Positions 8,064 through 15,852 of a DNA stretch of 64,000 nt are shown here, in pieces. The notes beneath the pieces were generated by a model. The model was not told the DNA's origin and did not search any database. It saw only the letters and a program-made list of their open reading frames with translations. The stretch lies in NCBI RefSeq assembly GCF_002288105.1, contig NZ_CP016774.1, positions 310,001 through 374,000 of the forward strand, in the 5' to 3' direction. The stretch's first letter is position 1, and each line of letters starts with the position of its first letter. The stretch is from Candidatus Planktophila versatilis. GTDB lineage: Bacteria > Actinomycetota > Actinomycetes > Nanopelagicales > Nanopelagicaceae. Made by a program: the position numbers and the translations under genes.

Positions 8064-9091
8064 CGCAATAGTGAAGGTGTTATGGAACGGCCATTTGATT
8101 GCGCTGACTCTTCAGCTGCCTGCATGATTGCAACAACATCTCGGGATTGGGCGGTGGTGACATTCATTGGGATGTTGTTCTGTAAATAGGCGACAACGCT
8201 TTGGTGGAATGAATAAGGAGTAGGGGCGGTGTTGGTGATTACTTCCGATGTGCCATCGGCGCGATGGATTGTCAGAATTGCCGGTAAATCAGCGGGGGCT
8301 GACCCGGCAGCTGGATCCCAGTTACCGATAATCGCTCCCGTTGTTCCTAATACATAGAACTTTGGTTTACGAGCTGCGGCAAGATCTGAATTGGTAAAAG
8401 TTGCGCGAGCCCCACCTGCGAAGGTGATTGAAACATCTGCGTGGTCGGCATTTGTGACATGGGTCCAGAGTCGTTTTTGATTAATTCCGGTGACTGAATC
8501 CACCTTCCCCGGAATGATTGCCAAAATTTGATCAATGAAGTGACTGCCCCAGTCAAAGATGGCACCACCTGAGACTTCGACCATTGAGTGCCAATATGAA
8601 CATGGCTTGGAGTAACCGCCGACAAAGCTCTCGTAAGAGAAGACTTCACCGATACTTCCATCATCAATAAGTTTCTTCATCGTCACAAAATCGGCATCAA
8701 AGCGACGGTTTTGATAGACAACGAGCAGCAGGTTCTTTGCGGCAGCCAACTCCATCAATTCGTCACACTCTTGCACCGTCAGCGCCATTGGTTTTTCCAA
8801 GATCACATTAATTCCGCGGGCTAGTGACTCCTTCGCCCATTGATAATGGCTGTTGGGTGGAGTTGAGATGACAACAAGTTCAAGTAGCCCAGAATCGAGC
8901 ATCGCAGTTGAATCGGCAAAGGTTGTGACATCAGGTGCTAAGAGTTGCGCAGCAGCTAATCGCTCCAGATTTGTATCAGCCACAGCTACAAGGTGCAGAC
9001 CTGGCGTTGCTGCGATTGCACGGTTGTGTTCATCACCGATTGCCCCATATGCGAGCAAGCCAACGCTTATCGCGCCGGAACTTTTGGACAT
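8060..9091 (-). CDS. Gfo/Idh/MocA-family NAD(P)-dependent oxidoreductase (B)
   Basis: A 343-residue dehydrogenase with a Rossmann nucleotide-binding start (VGLLAYGAIGDEHNRAI), the EKP motif (NVILEKPMALTVQECDEL) and GGAIFDWGSHFIDQI in the substrate domain. A purine-rich ribosome site (AAAAAGGGG) sits 6 nt before ATG. It is first gene of a two-gene unit with oxidoreductase A, lying just downstream of a tRNA-Met gene on the same strand. The two proteins are only distantly similar and may catalyse successive or reverse steps, as in sugar C3-oxidation pathways; that is inference. Confidence 0.85.
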   Translation of the reverse strand: MSKSSGAISVGLLAYGAIGDEHNRAIAATPGLHLVAVADTNLERLAAAQLLAPDVTTFADSTAMLDSGLLELVVISTPPNSHYQWAKESLARGINVILEKPMALTVQECDELMELAAAKNLLLVVYQNRRFDADFVTMKKLIDDGSIGEVFSYESFVGGYSKPCSYWHSMVEVSGGAIFDWGSHFIDQILAIIPGKVDSVTGINQKRLWTHVTNADHADVSITFAGGARATFTNSDLAAARKPKFYVLGTTGAIIGNWDPAAGSAPADLPAILTIHRADGTSEVITNTAPTPYSFHQSVVAYLQNNIPMNVTTAQSRDVVAIMQAAEESAQSNGRSITPSLLR

Positions 9092-9108
9092 TCAAACCCC
9101 TTTTTATT

Positions 9109-9122
9109 GTGCACTATTGCAC
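9109..9122. promoter_or_regulatory. Inverted repeat upstream of the Gfo/Idh/MocA pair
   Basis: GTGCA-N4-TGCAC lies about 18 bp before the oxidoreductase B start, between it and tRNA-Met. It is a candidate regulator site. No matching regulator can be assigned. Confidence 0.3.
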
Positions 9123-9129
9123 TTCGAGT

Positions 9130-9202
9130 GAGGCGGGTCGGGCTCGAACCGACGACGACCAAATTATGAGTTTGGGGCTCTAACCAACTGAGCTACCGCC
9201 TC
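9130..9202 (-). tRNA. tRNA-Met (anticodon CAT)
   Basis: A full 73-nt cloverleaf is seen on the minus strand: 7-bp acceptor stem GAGGCGG/CCGCCTC, D arm GCTC...GAGC, anticodon arm CCAAA-CTCATAA-TTTGG with CAT, 5-nt variable loop, and T arm GTCGG-TTCGAGC-CCGAC. CCA is not encoded. The D and T arms resemble elongator Met. A tRNA-Ile with a modified CAT anticodon cannot be fully excluded, and an initiator is unlikely because the first pair is G-C and the GGG-CCC anticodon stem is absent. Confidence 0.9.
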
Positions 9203-9212
9203 GTCGGGCGCA

Positions 9213-9218
9213 ATCTTA
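9213..9218 (-). promoter_or_regulatory. Candidate -10 hexamer for tRNA-Met
   Basis: TAAGAT on the minus strand lies about 10 nt before the mature tRNA 5' end. No convincing -35 is seen. Confidence 0.35.
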
Positions 9219-9278
9219 CGGGGTGGGGCCACGAGTATCGAGCCAAGGATTTCTGCAGAGCTTTTATGAGTTGTAAAA

Positions 9279-9294
9279 CCACTTTAATTGGTGG
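9279..9294 (-). terminator. Weak hairpin after the SDR gene
   Basis: A short stem (CCACC/AGTGG type, 5 bp with a G-T pair) followed by TTTT on the minus strand sits 12 nt past the SDR stop. It could end the DenD-like/SDR transcript before tRNA-Met, but the stem is weak. Confidence 0.3.
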
Positions 9295-9305
9295 AGCGCA
9301 GACCT

Positions 9306-10046
9306 TTACCCGCGTCCACTAAATGGCATCTTGGTAGCCATCACAGTTATAAATGGCACATTTGAAGTCAAGGGCAAACTAGCCATGAAAGCTACGGCAT
9401 CTGCCACATTTTGTGGATCTATCGTTGGCTCAATCTTCGTTGATCCATCTGCTTGAGTTGCGCCAACTCGCATCACTTCAGCCATATCTGTATTGGCATT
9501 ACCAATATCTATTTGGCCAACGGCGATATCAAAAGCGCGACCATCGAGTGAGGCGGTCTTGGTAAGTCCGGTCACAGCGTGTTTTGATGCTGTGTATGCC
9601 GATGAATTCGGGCGAGGAATTTGGGCAGAGATAGAACCGTTGTTGATGATGCGCCCACCCATCGGCGATTGAGTTTTCATGAGAGCAAATGCTTGTTGGG
9701 TGCAGTAGAAGACGCCAGAGATGTTTACATCCACTACCTTCTGCCAATCTTCAACTTTTACATCCTCTAACGGAACTCCCGGAATCACTACCCCAGCATT
9801 ATTAAAAAGTAGGTCTACCCGACCGAAACTACTTTTGATTTGTGCAAAAAGAGATTTAACTGATTCGGGATCACTCACATCGCAGACAATGCCGACAGAT
9901 CCGCCACCTGCTTCTTTAGCGACAGCGTCGATTGCAACCTTGTCACGTCCTGCAGCAACTACTAGCCAACCCTTTTGTGCCAGGGTAATGGCAGTGATAC
10001 GACCCACCCCACGGCCCGCACCTGTTACGACTGCAATCTGCTTCAT
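9306..10046 (-). CDS. Short-chain dehydrogenase/reductase (SDR)
   Basis: A 246-residue classical SDR. It has the TGAGRGVGR nucleotide-binding motif, the NNAG motif and the catalytic Ser-Tyr-Lys set (GSISAQ then YTASK). The start overlaps the end of the DenD-like gene by 4 nt, so the two are coupled. In sugar-acid clusters SDRs often act as sugar or 2-keto-3-deoxy-sugar-acid dehydrogenases. The acidic residue that would fix NAD over NADP preference is not obvious, and the substrate cannot be named. Confidence 0.85.
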   Translation of the reverse strand: MKQIAVVTGAGRGVGRITAITLAQKGWLVVAAGRDKVAIDAVAKEAGGGSVGIVCDVSDPESVKSLFAQIKSSFGRVDLLFNNAGVVIPGVPLEDVKVEDWQKVVDVNISGVFYCTQQAFALMKTQSPMGGRIINNGSISAQIPRPNSSAYTASKHAVTGLTKTASLDGRAFDIAVGQIDIGNANTDMAEVMRVGATQADGSTKIEPTIDPQNVADAVAFMASLPLTSNVPFITVMATKMPFSGRG

Positions 10047-11041
10047 TTGCTTCGCCCCGGAATCTTTCCATCTAGTTCGTCATCAATATGGACCTGAATA
10101 ATCTCATCAAGTGTATTTTCAGCTTTAAAGCCAAGTGCTCTAGCTCTTGCACTTGTAATGTCGGGGAAGTTCCAGTTAGAGAGCATTTTTTCGATCACAG
10201 GATCAGGCTCATCTTTGATGAGTGCAACAATCTCATCTCCCGCCACCCTGCGAAGTGCATCAATTTCATCACCGACCGTGCCCCAAACCCCAGGCATCAT
10301 CATTGCTCTGTTATCACCGAGAACCGATGTATCTAAATTCGCTGCATGGACAAGAAAACCAACTGCCGAACGAGGTGAAGCGAAATAGTTAGTAGCACTC
10401 TTTGAAGCAGGAAGTATGGCCTCTATTCCAACAAGTGGCTCGCGGAGAATATTTGAGAAGAATCCAGAGGCAGCCTTATTAGGTTTTCCTGGGCGAACGC
10501 AGATTGTGGGAAGTCGCAGACTTACGCCGTCGACAAAACCCCGTCGGCTATAGTCGTTGACAAGCAGCTCTGAAATTGCTTTCTGAGTGCCATAACTAGT
10601 ACGAGGCTGCAGATGAAAATCATCATGGATGATCTCTGGGTAAGGCCCGCCATAAACGGCGACAGATGAGGTGAAGACTAATCGCGGCATGTAACCGTTG
10701 CCAGTAAGACGAATTGCCTCAAGGATGTTCTTAATTCCCTCTACATTAACGCTGTAACCCTTTTCGAAATTGGCCTCTGCCTCACCTGACACAACAGCAG
10801 CGAGATGAAAAATGACATCTGGCTTATTTGTAATGAGAGATTGTGCAATTACGGGGTTTGTAATATCTGCAACTACTGTTTTTATTGGAAAGTTGGCAGT
10901 AGAAGATAACGTTTGTGCTGCAAACGCATCTGCCAGAGTGAGTTCAGCAATCTTTCGATTTCCGAGCGTGCCCGAGAGCGCTAGGTTGTGGGCCAATTTC
11001 TGCCCGACCATGCCGCCACCACCGATAATCAAAATTCTCAT
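10043..11041 (-). CDS. NAD-dependent epimerase/dehydratase-family protein, DenD-like (D-erythronate dehydrogenase type)
   Basis: A 332-residue extended SDR. It begins MRILIIGGGGMVGQKLA, with an aspartate (LTLADAF) at the cofactor-selecting strand end, TSSVAVYGG, and the catalytic YGTQK. The sequence pattern, including SLRLPTICVRPGKPNKAASGF, is that of the DenD group that oxidises 4-carbon sugar acids such as D-erythronate; this assignment is from memory of the family. Its own leaderless promoter (TAGGGT, 6 nt before ATG) is suggested. It is first gene of a two-gene unit with the SDR. The 188-bp gap upstream (11042-11229) is AT-rich with no gene seen. Confidence 0.75.
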   Translation of the reverse strand: MRILIIGGGGMVGQKLAHNLALSGTLGNRKIAELTLADAFAAQTLSSTANFPIKTVVADITNPVIAQSLITNKPDVIFHLAAVVSGEAEANFEKGYSVNVEGIKNILEAIRLTGNGYMPRLVFTSSVAVYGGPYPEIIHDDFHLQPRTSYGTQKAISELLVNDYSRRGFVDGVSLRLPTICVRPGKPNKAASGFFSNILREPLVGIEAILPASKSATNYFASPRSAVGFLVHAANLDTSVLGDNRAMMMPGVWGTVGDEIDALRRVAGDEIVALIKDEPDPVIEKMLSNWNFPDITSARARALGFKAENTLDEIIQVHIDDELDGKIPGRSK

Positions 11042-11047
11042 ATCTTT

Positions 11048-11053
11048 ACCCTA
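11048..11053 (-). promoter_or_regulatory. Candidate -10 hexamer for the leaderless DenD-like gene
   Basis: TAGGGT ends 6 nt before the ATG on the minus strand. Confidence 0.4.
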
Positions 11054-11229
11054 GAGGAAAAGTTTTAATTTTCCAAGGAAAATCTGTAATGGGTGCGATT
11101 ATGTTGATTGACTCATTTATGAGTTCATCGTTCCCATATTTTTTCTTAGTCTCTCAGAACTCGTTCTATATCAATCGGCGAAATTAACGTTGAGAGTGGA
11201 GCAACTATGCAAAATTACCCGCATTGAGT

Positions 11230-12267
11230 TCAATGCTTTTCTCTTAGCCAATCTCGCCAGATGGCCACTTGTTCCTCAATGAGTAATGATTCCCCTAACC
11301 CCCTTGGAATTCGCGCATCATGCTCTGGAACATAGGGGATAGTGATGGGCTTTTTCGCTAATTCTGCGCTGAGATTTTTCACAGGCTTTGAAAAAACCTT
11401 ACCGACAAGCTCTGCCCAATGACGGAGTTCATGGCCCTTATCTGAACCAACATGAAACGAACCAGCTTGACCTAACCCCAATACATAGATCAAAGCGCTA
11501 GCCATGTCAGCGGCGTATTCGTAAGATCTCACAGTAGCTGGGTTTACTGAGAGGTTAATTTCATCTTCATACATCCCCGAATGCATAAAATTACCTATGG
11601 AGTAATGCTCCTGAAGTGGCACTCTCGGGCCCATAAAGGAGAATAACCTGGCGTTAATTCCTTTCACTGTCCCTTCGATGGTGGCAGCCTCAATCAATTT
11701 CTCGGTTTCAATTTTTGCTCTCGCATATTCGCTATCAACTTCATCGGAAGGGTCAAGATCTCGCCTTGGCCAATTGAGGGGAATGTTCTCCAAGGAGCTA
11801 GGTGATTTTTCATAGATAGCACCGGAACTTGTATGCAAAAAAATCGGCGGGACATCTTGTTTTTTCGCAATCTCAAGTAAATTTTGAGCACCTTTAACAC
11901 TTGACTCAAAAACATTTCCTAAGTCACCAGCTCGTGTGGCGGTAGTCGTCGGAGTAGCAGCATGAACAATGTGAGTAAAGGTACCTGCGATTTCTTTGCA
12001 CACGCGTATATCTGACTCAATGATCTTCACATTTTTCTCTGACGCCAGATCAATCCAAGCGTTGACTTTAGATGCATTACGAGTGATCCCAGTGATTTCA
12101 ATCTCTAAACCGAACTCTTTATCAAGATGCATCAATGATTCAACTAACCACGATCCGACAAATCCAGTCATGCCAGAAATCAGAAAGGAGGCTTTTTCAA
12201 GATTGATGTTATTTTCTTGGAAATACTTTGCAACCATATCAAGATCGGCTTGAGGCAAAGATTTCAT
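11230..12267 (-). CDS. NAD-dependent sugar epimerase/dehydratase family protein
   Basis: A 345-residue extended SDR with an N-terminal extension before the nucleotide-binding motif (SGMTGFVGSWLVES), HTSSGAIYE and the catalytic YARAK. The length and layout resemble nucleotide-sugar 4,6-dehydratases or 4-epimerases. It sits directly downstream of the LacI-type regulator (52-bp gap) but has its own TAGAAT hexamer 6 nt before ATG, so it need not depend on that operon. Neighbouring genes suggest a free-sugar or sugar-acid substrate rather than a surface polysaccharide one. That is unresolved. Confidence 0.78.
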   Translation of the reverse strand: MKSLPQADLDMVAKYFQENNINLEKASFLISGMTGFVGSWLVESLMHLDKEFGLEIEITGITRNASKVNAWIDLASEKNVKIIESDIRVCKEIAGTFTHIVHAATPTTTATRAGDLGNVFESSVKGAQNLLEIAKKQDVPPIFLHTSSGAIYEKSPSSLENIPLNWPRRDLDPSDEVDSEYARAKIETEKLIEAATIEGTVKGINARLFSFMGPRVPLQEHYSIGNFMHSGMYEDEINLSVNPATVRSYEYAADMASALIYVLGLGQAGSFHVGSDKGHELRHWAELVGKVFSKPVKNLSAELAKKPITIPYVPEHDARIPRGLGESLLIEEQVAIWRDWLREKH

Positions 12268-12273
12268 ATGCTA

Positions 12274-12279
12274 ATTCTA
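12274..12279 (-). promoter_or_regulatory. Candidate -10 hexamer for the leaderless epimerase gene
   Basis: TAGAAT, a near-consensus -10, ends 6 nt before the ATG on the minus strand. Confidence 0.5.
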
Positions 12280-12319
12280 TGTCCCATGCGAACAGGCTCA
12301 ACCAAGTAATTCATTTGAC

Positions 12320-13336
12320 TTAAACAGGTCGCGAAGTATCGCGTGCTTCATAGCGAGTTGGAAGGGTGATGGTTTTCGGTTTTTCTCCACTGAGAAGACT
12401 GAGCATGAGATCTGCCGCGGTGAGTCCAAATAATTGGTAGTCACGCGATACCGTTGAGATTCTTGGTCTAAGCACGCGTAGCCAAGGTAGGTCATCACCT
12501 GCTACAAGTGATAAATCTTGTCCAGGAGTTAATTCCATTTCAGAAAGACATTCAAGTACTCCGATAGTGACATCCACGCCGCCTGTAATCATGGCAGTTG
12601 GTCGCTTAGATTTGGGCAAATTCATTAACTCTTTAGTTTTCGCTCTAGCATTTGATGTTGAAGGTATTCCTGTTATTGGTGCAGCGACTCCATTTTTTAT
12701 CTTCGATTCTTTAAATGCGTCATTAAATCCTTTACAACGTTCACGAGTTGGGCGGATACCTGCGGTACCGGTAACAAGTGCAATATTGCGATGGCCCAAG
12801 GCAATTAAGTCCTTTGTAGCTGATTGCAAACCAGTTGCGTGATCAGCAAATACTCTTCCGGCTACCAAATGAGAGAAATCGCGATCCAGCAGTACAACTG
12901 GATTTTTAAAGGCATTAATTGACTTTCGGATCACCTCTGATTTATCAGATGCTGTTGCTAGAAATAGAGCGTCTACTCGCTTTTGAGCAAACATCTCGAT
13001 CATCTTCGAATCACCCTCGGCATCTCCTGGGCTGTTCATGATGAGCAAGTTGTAGCCAGCTTCCGACATTGAACTCACCATGGCTTTAGTCATTTCTCCG
13101 TAGAAGAAATTTGAGAAGTCTCTGACCATGAGTCCAACTGTTCGGGTTGTACCTGTGCGAAGACTCTGCGCAACAAGATCGGGCTGATATCCGATTTTTT
13201 TAACAGCTGCTTCGACTCGCAATCGCATGCTTGGACTAACGCTCGGGTGATTGCTAAAAACTCGTGATACTGATGAAACTGCGACTCCAGCAACAATAGC
13301 TACATCATGAATGGTTACCCTTGGTAAATCCGCCAT
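12320..13336 (-). CDS. LacI-family transcriptional regulator
   Basis: A 338-residue repressor with the N-terminal helix-turn-helix (TIHDVAIVAGVAVSSVSRVF) and hinge helix, then a periplasmic-binding-protein-like effector domain. It lies 77 bp downstream of the enolase-superfamily gene, with a purine-rich ribosome site before ATG. Two similar LacI-type sites in the divergent region at 14563 and 14664 are its likely operators, so it should control the sugar ABC transporter and the dehydratase in response to the imported sugar or a product. A perfect 10-bp palindrome (ACGTGCACGT, 13375-13384) upstream of its own start may be an autoregulatory site. Confidence 0.9.
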   Translation of the reverse strand: MADLPRVTIHDVAIVAGVAVSSVSRVFSNHPSVSPSMRLRVEAAVKKIGYQPDLVAQSLRTGTTRTVGLMVRDFSNFFYGEMTKAMVSSMSEAGYNLLIMNSPGDAEGDSKMIEMFAQKRVDALFLATASDKSEVIRKSINAFKNPVVLLDRDFSHLVAGRVFADHATGLQSATKDLIALGHRNIALVTGTAGIRPTRERCKGFNDAFKESKIKNGVAAPITGIPSTSNARAKTKELMNLPKSKRPTAMITGGVDVTIGVLECLSEMELTPGQDLSLVAGDDLPWLRVLRPRISTVSRDYQLFGLTAADLMLSLLSGEKPKTITLPTRYEARDTSRPV

Positions 13337-13413
13337 AACAATTTCCTTTTAGTTGGTCTTGGAGAAGAGGTGGAACGTGCACGTGATCCCACACAGACTC
13401 TCACTATTATTCA

Positions 13414-14538
13414 CTACTGACGGTATCGATCCACAACTTCTTCCCGGACTTCAATTCCCAAACCTGGTCGAGCGGTTGGCGGATAGAGCCATCCATCCAC
13501 ATGTTCGATTGGATTTTCAACAAGCTCATGTTGCATTGGATTACGAAGTGGCTTGAGCCCAAATAGCTTGCATGAAGGTGAACTGAAACTTACAGCCAGG
13601 CTTGCTGCAGTCACGATTGCCGAGGACCATGCATGAGCATTACCTTGCCGCTTGTAATATTCCACTCGATCACACACTTTTTTAAATCCAGTTATTCCCT
13701 CAGCGCGAGCTGGATCAACACCAAAGACATCGCAGGTGCCTGTCTCAAGAATTCGCTCGTACCCGGCAACATCCCACTCCCGCTCTCCGTAAGCGATAAG
13801 CGTTTTAGTCTTGGCTCTGAGTGAGGCATAACCTTCCGGATCCCAAGCACCTAGAGGTTCTTCAATCCACTCCAAGTTATATTCATCAAAGGCTTGCACT
13901 CGCTTAACGGCTGTAGCTACATCCCATTTAATTGCGATGCCGCAATCCAACATTATTTTCTTATCATCCCCGACAGCTTCTCGCATCGCTTTCATGTACT
14001 GGACATCGCGGTCGTGCTCGTAGCCCAGTCGTGCATTTCCGCGCTTACCAAGTCCTACTTTCATGCCCTTCATTCCGGTAGAGAGCCACTCAATTGCTTC
14101 ATCGGCCATTGCTGGAATGGATTCATGATGGGCATGGGAGTCAGCTATCGCAGGAAGGCGTTCATGAACGGATCCACCCAGGAGTTCGAGAACGCTCTTG
14201 CCTAAAATCTTTCCTTTTATATCCCAAAGGGCGATATCGATTGCCGAGATGGCATAGGAGGCGATTCCACCGCGATAGCCATACCACCACGCACGGTCTT
14301 TCATCTGACGCCAAAGGGCTTCAGTATTTACAGGGTCGCTACCGATCAGCAGTTCGGCCATTCCCGTGATAATTGCAGCGGTGGCCGGGTTCGCCTCGGG
14401 AAATTGCGTGATTGATTCGCCCCAGCCGACAACGCCCTCGTCTGTCGTAATCTTCACAAGACAGAGATACCTGGTGGCGTCATAGTCATTGGGCTCCGGG
14501 TAGGCGACCGGAATTGGCTCAACTTTTGCAATTTTCAT
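13414..14538 (-). CDS. Mandelate racemase/muconate lactonizing (enolase) superfamily enzyme, probable sugar-acid dehydratase
   Basis: A 374-residue enolase-superfamily protein. After the capping domain the barrel shows a Lys pair (K160/K165 in MKVGLGK), metal ligands Asp198 (MLDCG), Glu226 (IEEP) and Glu252 (YGERE), and a His-Asp type base pair (Asp275 region, His302 in NAHAWSSA). The His points to the mandelate-racemase subgroup, which includes many acid-sugar dehydratases. The gene is divergent from the sugar transporter and flanked by a candidate LacI site, so the likely role is dehydration of an aldonic acid made from the imported sugar. The exact substrate is unknown. Confidence 0.88.
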   Translation of the reverse strand: MKIAKVEPIPVAYPEPNDYDATRYLCLVKITTDEGVVGWGESITQFPEANPATAAIITGMAELLIGSDPVNTEALWRQMKDRAWWYGYRGGIASYAISAIDIALWDIKGKILGKSVLELLGGSVHERLPAIADSHAHHESIPAMADEAIEWLSTGMKGMKVGLGKRGNARLGYEHDRDVQYMKAMREAVGDDKKIMLDCGIAIKWDVATAVKRVQAFDEYNLEWIEEPLGAWDPEGYASLRAKTKTLIAYGEREWDVAGYERILETGTCDVFGVDPARAEGITGFKKVCDRVEYYKRQGNAHAWSSAIVTAASLAVSFSSPSCKLFGLKPLRNPMQHELVENPIEHVDGWLYPPTARPGLGIEVREEVVDRYRQ

Positions 14539-14562
14539 CAGAATCCCTTTTTTTGAGCGTAT

Positions 14563-14575
14563 CGGTAACGATTCC
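14563..14575. promoter_or_regulatory. Candidate LacI-type operator 1
   Basis: GGTAACGATTCC with a central CG, 10 of 12 bases identical to the site at 14664. It lies 25 bp upstream of the enolase-superfamily start and is likely bound by the LacI-family regulator at 12320-13336. Confidence 0.55.
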
Positions 14576-14663
14576 CCAGGCTAGCAGAGAAAATAGTCTG
14601 CCGATATAGCTTTTACCTATTGACTTTTAGGTGATAAAGGTTTGAACTACACCTAGTTTCTTT

Positions 14664-14677
14664 TGGAAACGATTCTA
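14664..14677. promoter_or_regulatory. Candidate LacI-type operator 2
   Basis: GGAAACGATTCT, close to the family consensus with a central CG. It is placed just before the ribosome site of the binding-protein gene, so a bound repressor would block its promoter or early elongation. A TTGACT at 14620 could be part of that promoter. Confidence 0.6.
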
Positions 14678-14693
14678 GAATCAAGGGGGAAAG

Positions 14694-15734
14694 ATGAAGA
14701 GTTTGAAGAAGAAAGCCTCAATGCTCGCAGTGGCCTCACTGCTTGGAATGGGTTTAAATAGCACTAGCGCACAAGGCGCTGAAGTTGTAATCGGAATGAG
14801 TTCACCATCTCTTGCAGATGCCGGGCAGCAAGTTATTGCAGCTGGCGTTAAGACCTGGGTGGCAAAGCAAGGCTGGACACTCGTTGCTAAGAACGCAAAT
14901 GGTGTCGCCAAAGATCAGGCAACACAGATTGAAGCACTCATTGAGCAAAAAGTTAGCGCGATTATTCTGGTTCCAGCAGATGCAGCAGCAATTTGCGCAC
15001 CTATAGCTAAGGCTGAAGCAGCTGGTATTCCTGTCTTTGCAATCGACAGATTGCCAGATGGCTGCAAAGTTGCAGCAACTGTGTTGGCAGATAATTACCT
15101 AGCTGGCCAAGACTCCGGTAAGGCAATGGTCAAACTTCTTACTAAGAAGTATGGATCAGCAAAGGGTATCGTCCTTGAGATTCAAGGCGACATGTCAAGC
15201 ATCACCGCCCAAGACCGTGGAAACGGATTTGATGATGTTATTAAGAAGTATCCAAAGATAACTCTCATCAAGAAGCCAACTAAATGGACTGAGGCTGAAT
15301 TCTCTAAAGCCACACGTGACGTTGCATCAACTAAAAAACTTGATGGTATCTACATGCACTCCGACTGTGTCGGTTCAGTTGTAGTGACAACAGCACTGAA
15401 ATCCGTTAACAAGCTCTTCAAGCGTGGAAATGCAAAGCATGTATTCCTTACCGGAGTAGATGGATGCTCAGCCACAATGAAGGTCTTCCGCGATGGCTAT
15501 TTTGATGCAACCTCAAGTCAGGCACTACCTGATTTCGGGTCAGTAACAAATCTTGTCAAGGTTGTACTTGAAGGTGGAACAATTGCAGAAGGCGCTTTTG
15601 CAGCCGAAGGAGCTTCAGGACCAATCGCTGGAAAGATCAAGAATGGCCCAGCTGGCCCAACACTGGCGTTGAAGACAATTCCGGTTACACCGGCAAATGT
15701 CGACAACACCGCTTTGTGGGGTAATGCTAAGTAG
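14694..15734 (+). CDS. Sugar ABC transporter substrate-binding protein
   Basis: A 346-residue secreted sugar-binding protein of the ribose/xylose-type periplasmic-binding fold. A Sec signal peptide is clear (MKSLKKKASMLAVASLLGMG ending near SAQGAE). The mature part has the usual PADAAAICAPIAKAEAAGIP motif and a ligand-pocket region around YMHSDCVGSV. A strong ribosome site (AAGGGGGA) precedes ATG. A strong hairpin follows the gene, likely holding the binding protein in excess over the ATPase and permease. It is first gene of a binding protein-ATPase-permease-dehydrogenase operon, with probable LacI control. Confidence 0.92.
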   Translation: MKSLKKKASMLAVASLLGMGLNSTSAQGAEVVIGMSSPSLADAGQQVIAAGVKTWVAKQGWTLVAKNANGVAKDQATQIEALIEQKVSAIILVPADAAAICAPIAKAEAAGIPVFAIDRLPDGCKVAATVLADNYLAGQDSGKAMVKLLTKKYGSAKGIVLEIQGDMSSITAQDRGNGFDDVIKKYPKITLIKKPTKWTEAEFSKATRDVASTKKLDGIYMHSDCVGSVVVTTALKSVNKLFKRGNAKHVFLTGVDGCSATMKVFRDGYFDATSSQALPDFGSVTNLVKVVLEGGTIAEGAFAAEGASGPIAGKIKNGPAGPTLALKTIPVTPANVDNTALWGNAK

Positions 15735-15747
15735 TTAAGTTAAAAAA

Positions 15748-15785
15748 TCTCCTCGGAGAGATCAGCAATGATCTCTCCGAGGAGA
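15748..15785 (+). terminator. 17-bp hairpin with GCAA tetraloop after the binding-protein gene
   Basis: Perfect arms 15748-15764 and 15769-15785 close a GCAA (GNRA-type) loop. No U-tract follows (AATTAACACTTTT), so it is more likely an RNA-stabilising or partial-termination element than a full terminator. Confidence 0.8.
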
Positions 15786-15852
15786 ATTAACACTTTTGTA
15801 TGCATGAATGGCGTAGTCTTTTAATAATTAATCTCTTGGAAAAGGATTCGTC

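Noticed and set aside
9130-9202. tRNA-Met as the attachment site of a genomic island
   Set aside because: No repeat of the tRNA 3' end and no integrase were found on either side; the sugar block looks like ordinary accessory genes.
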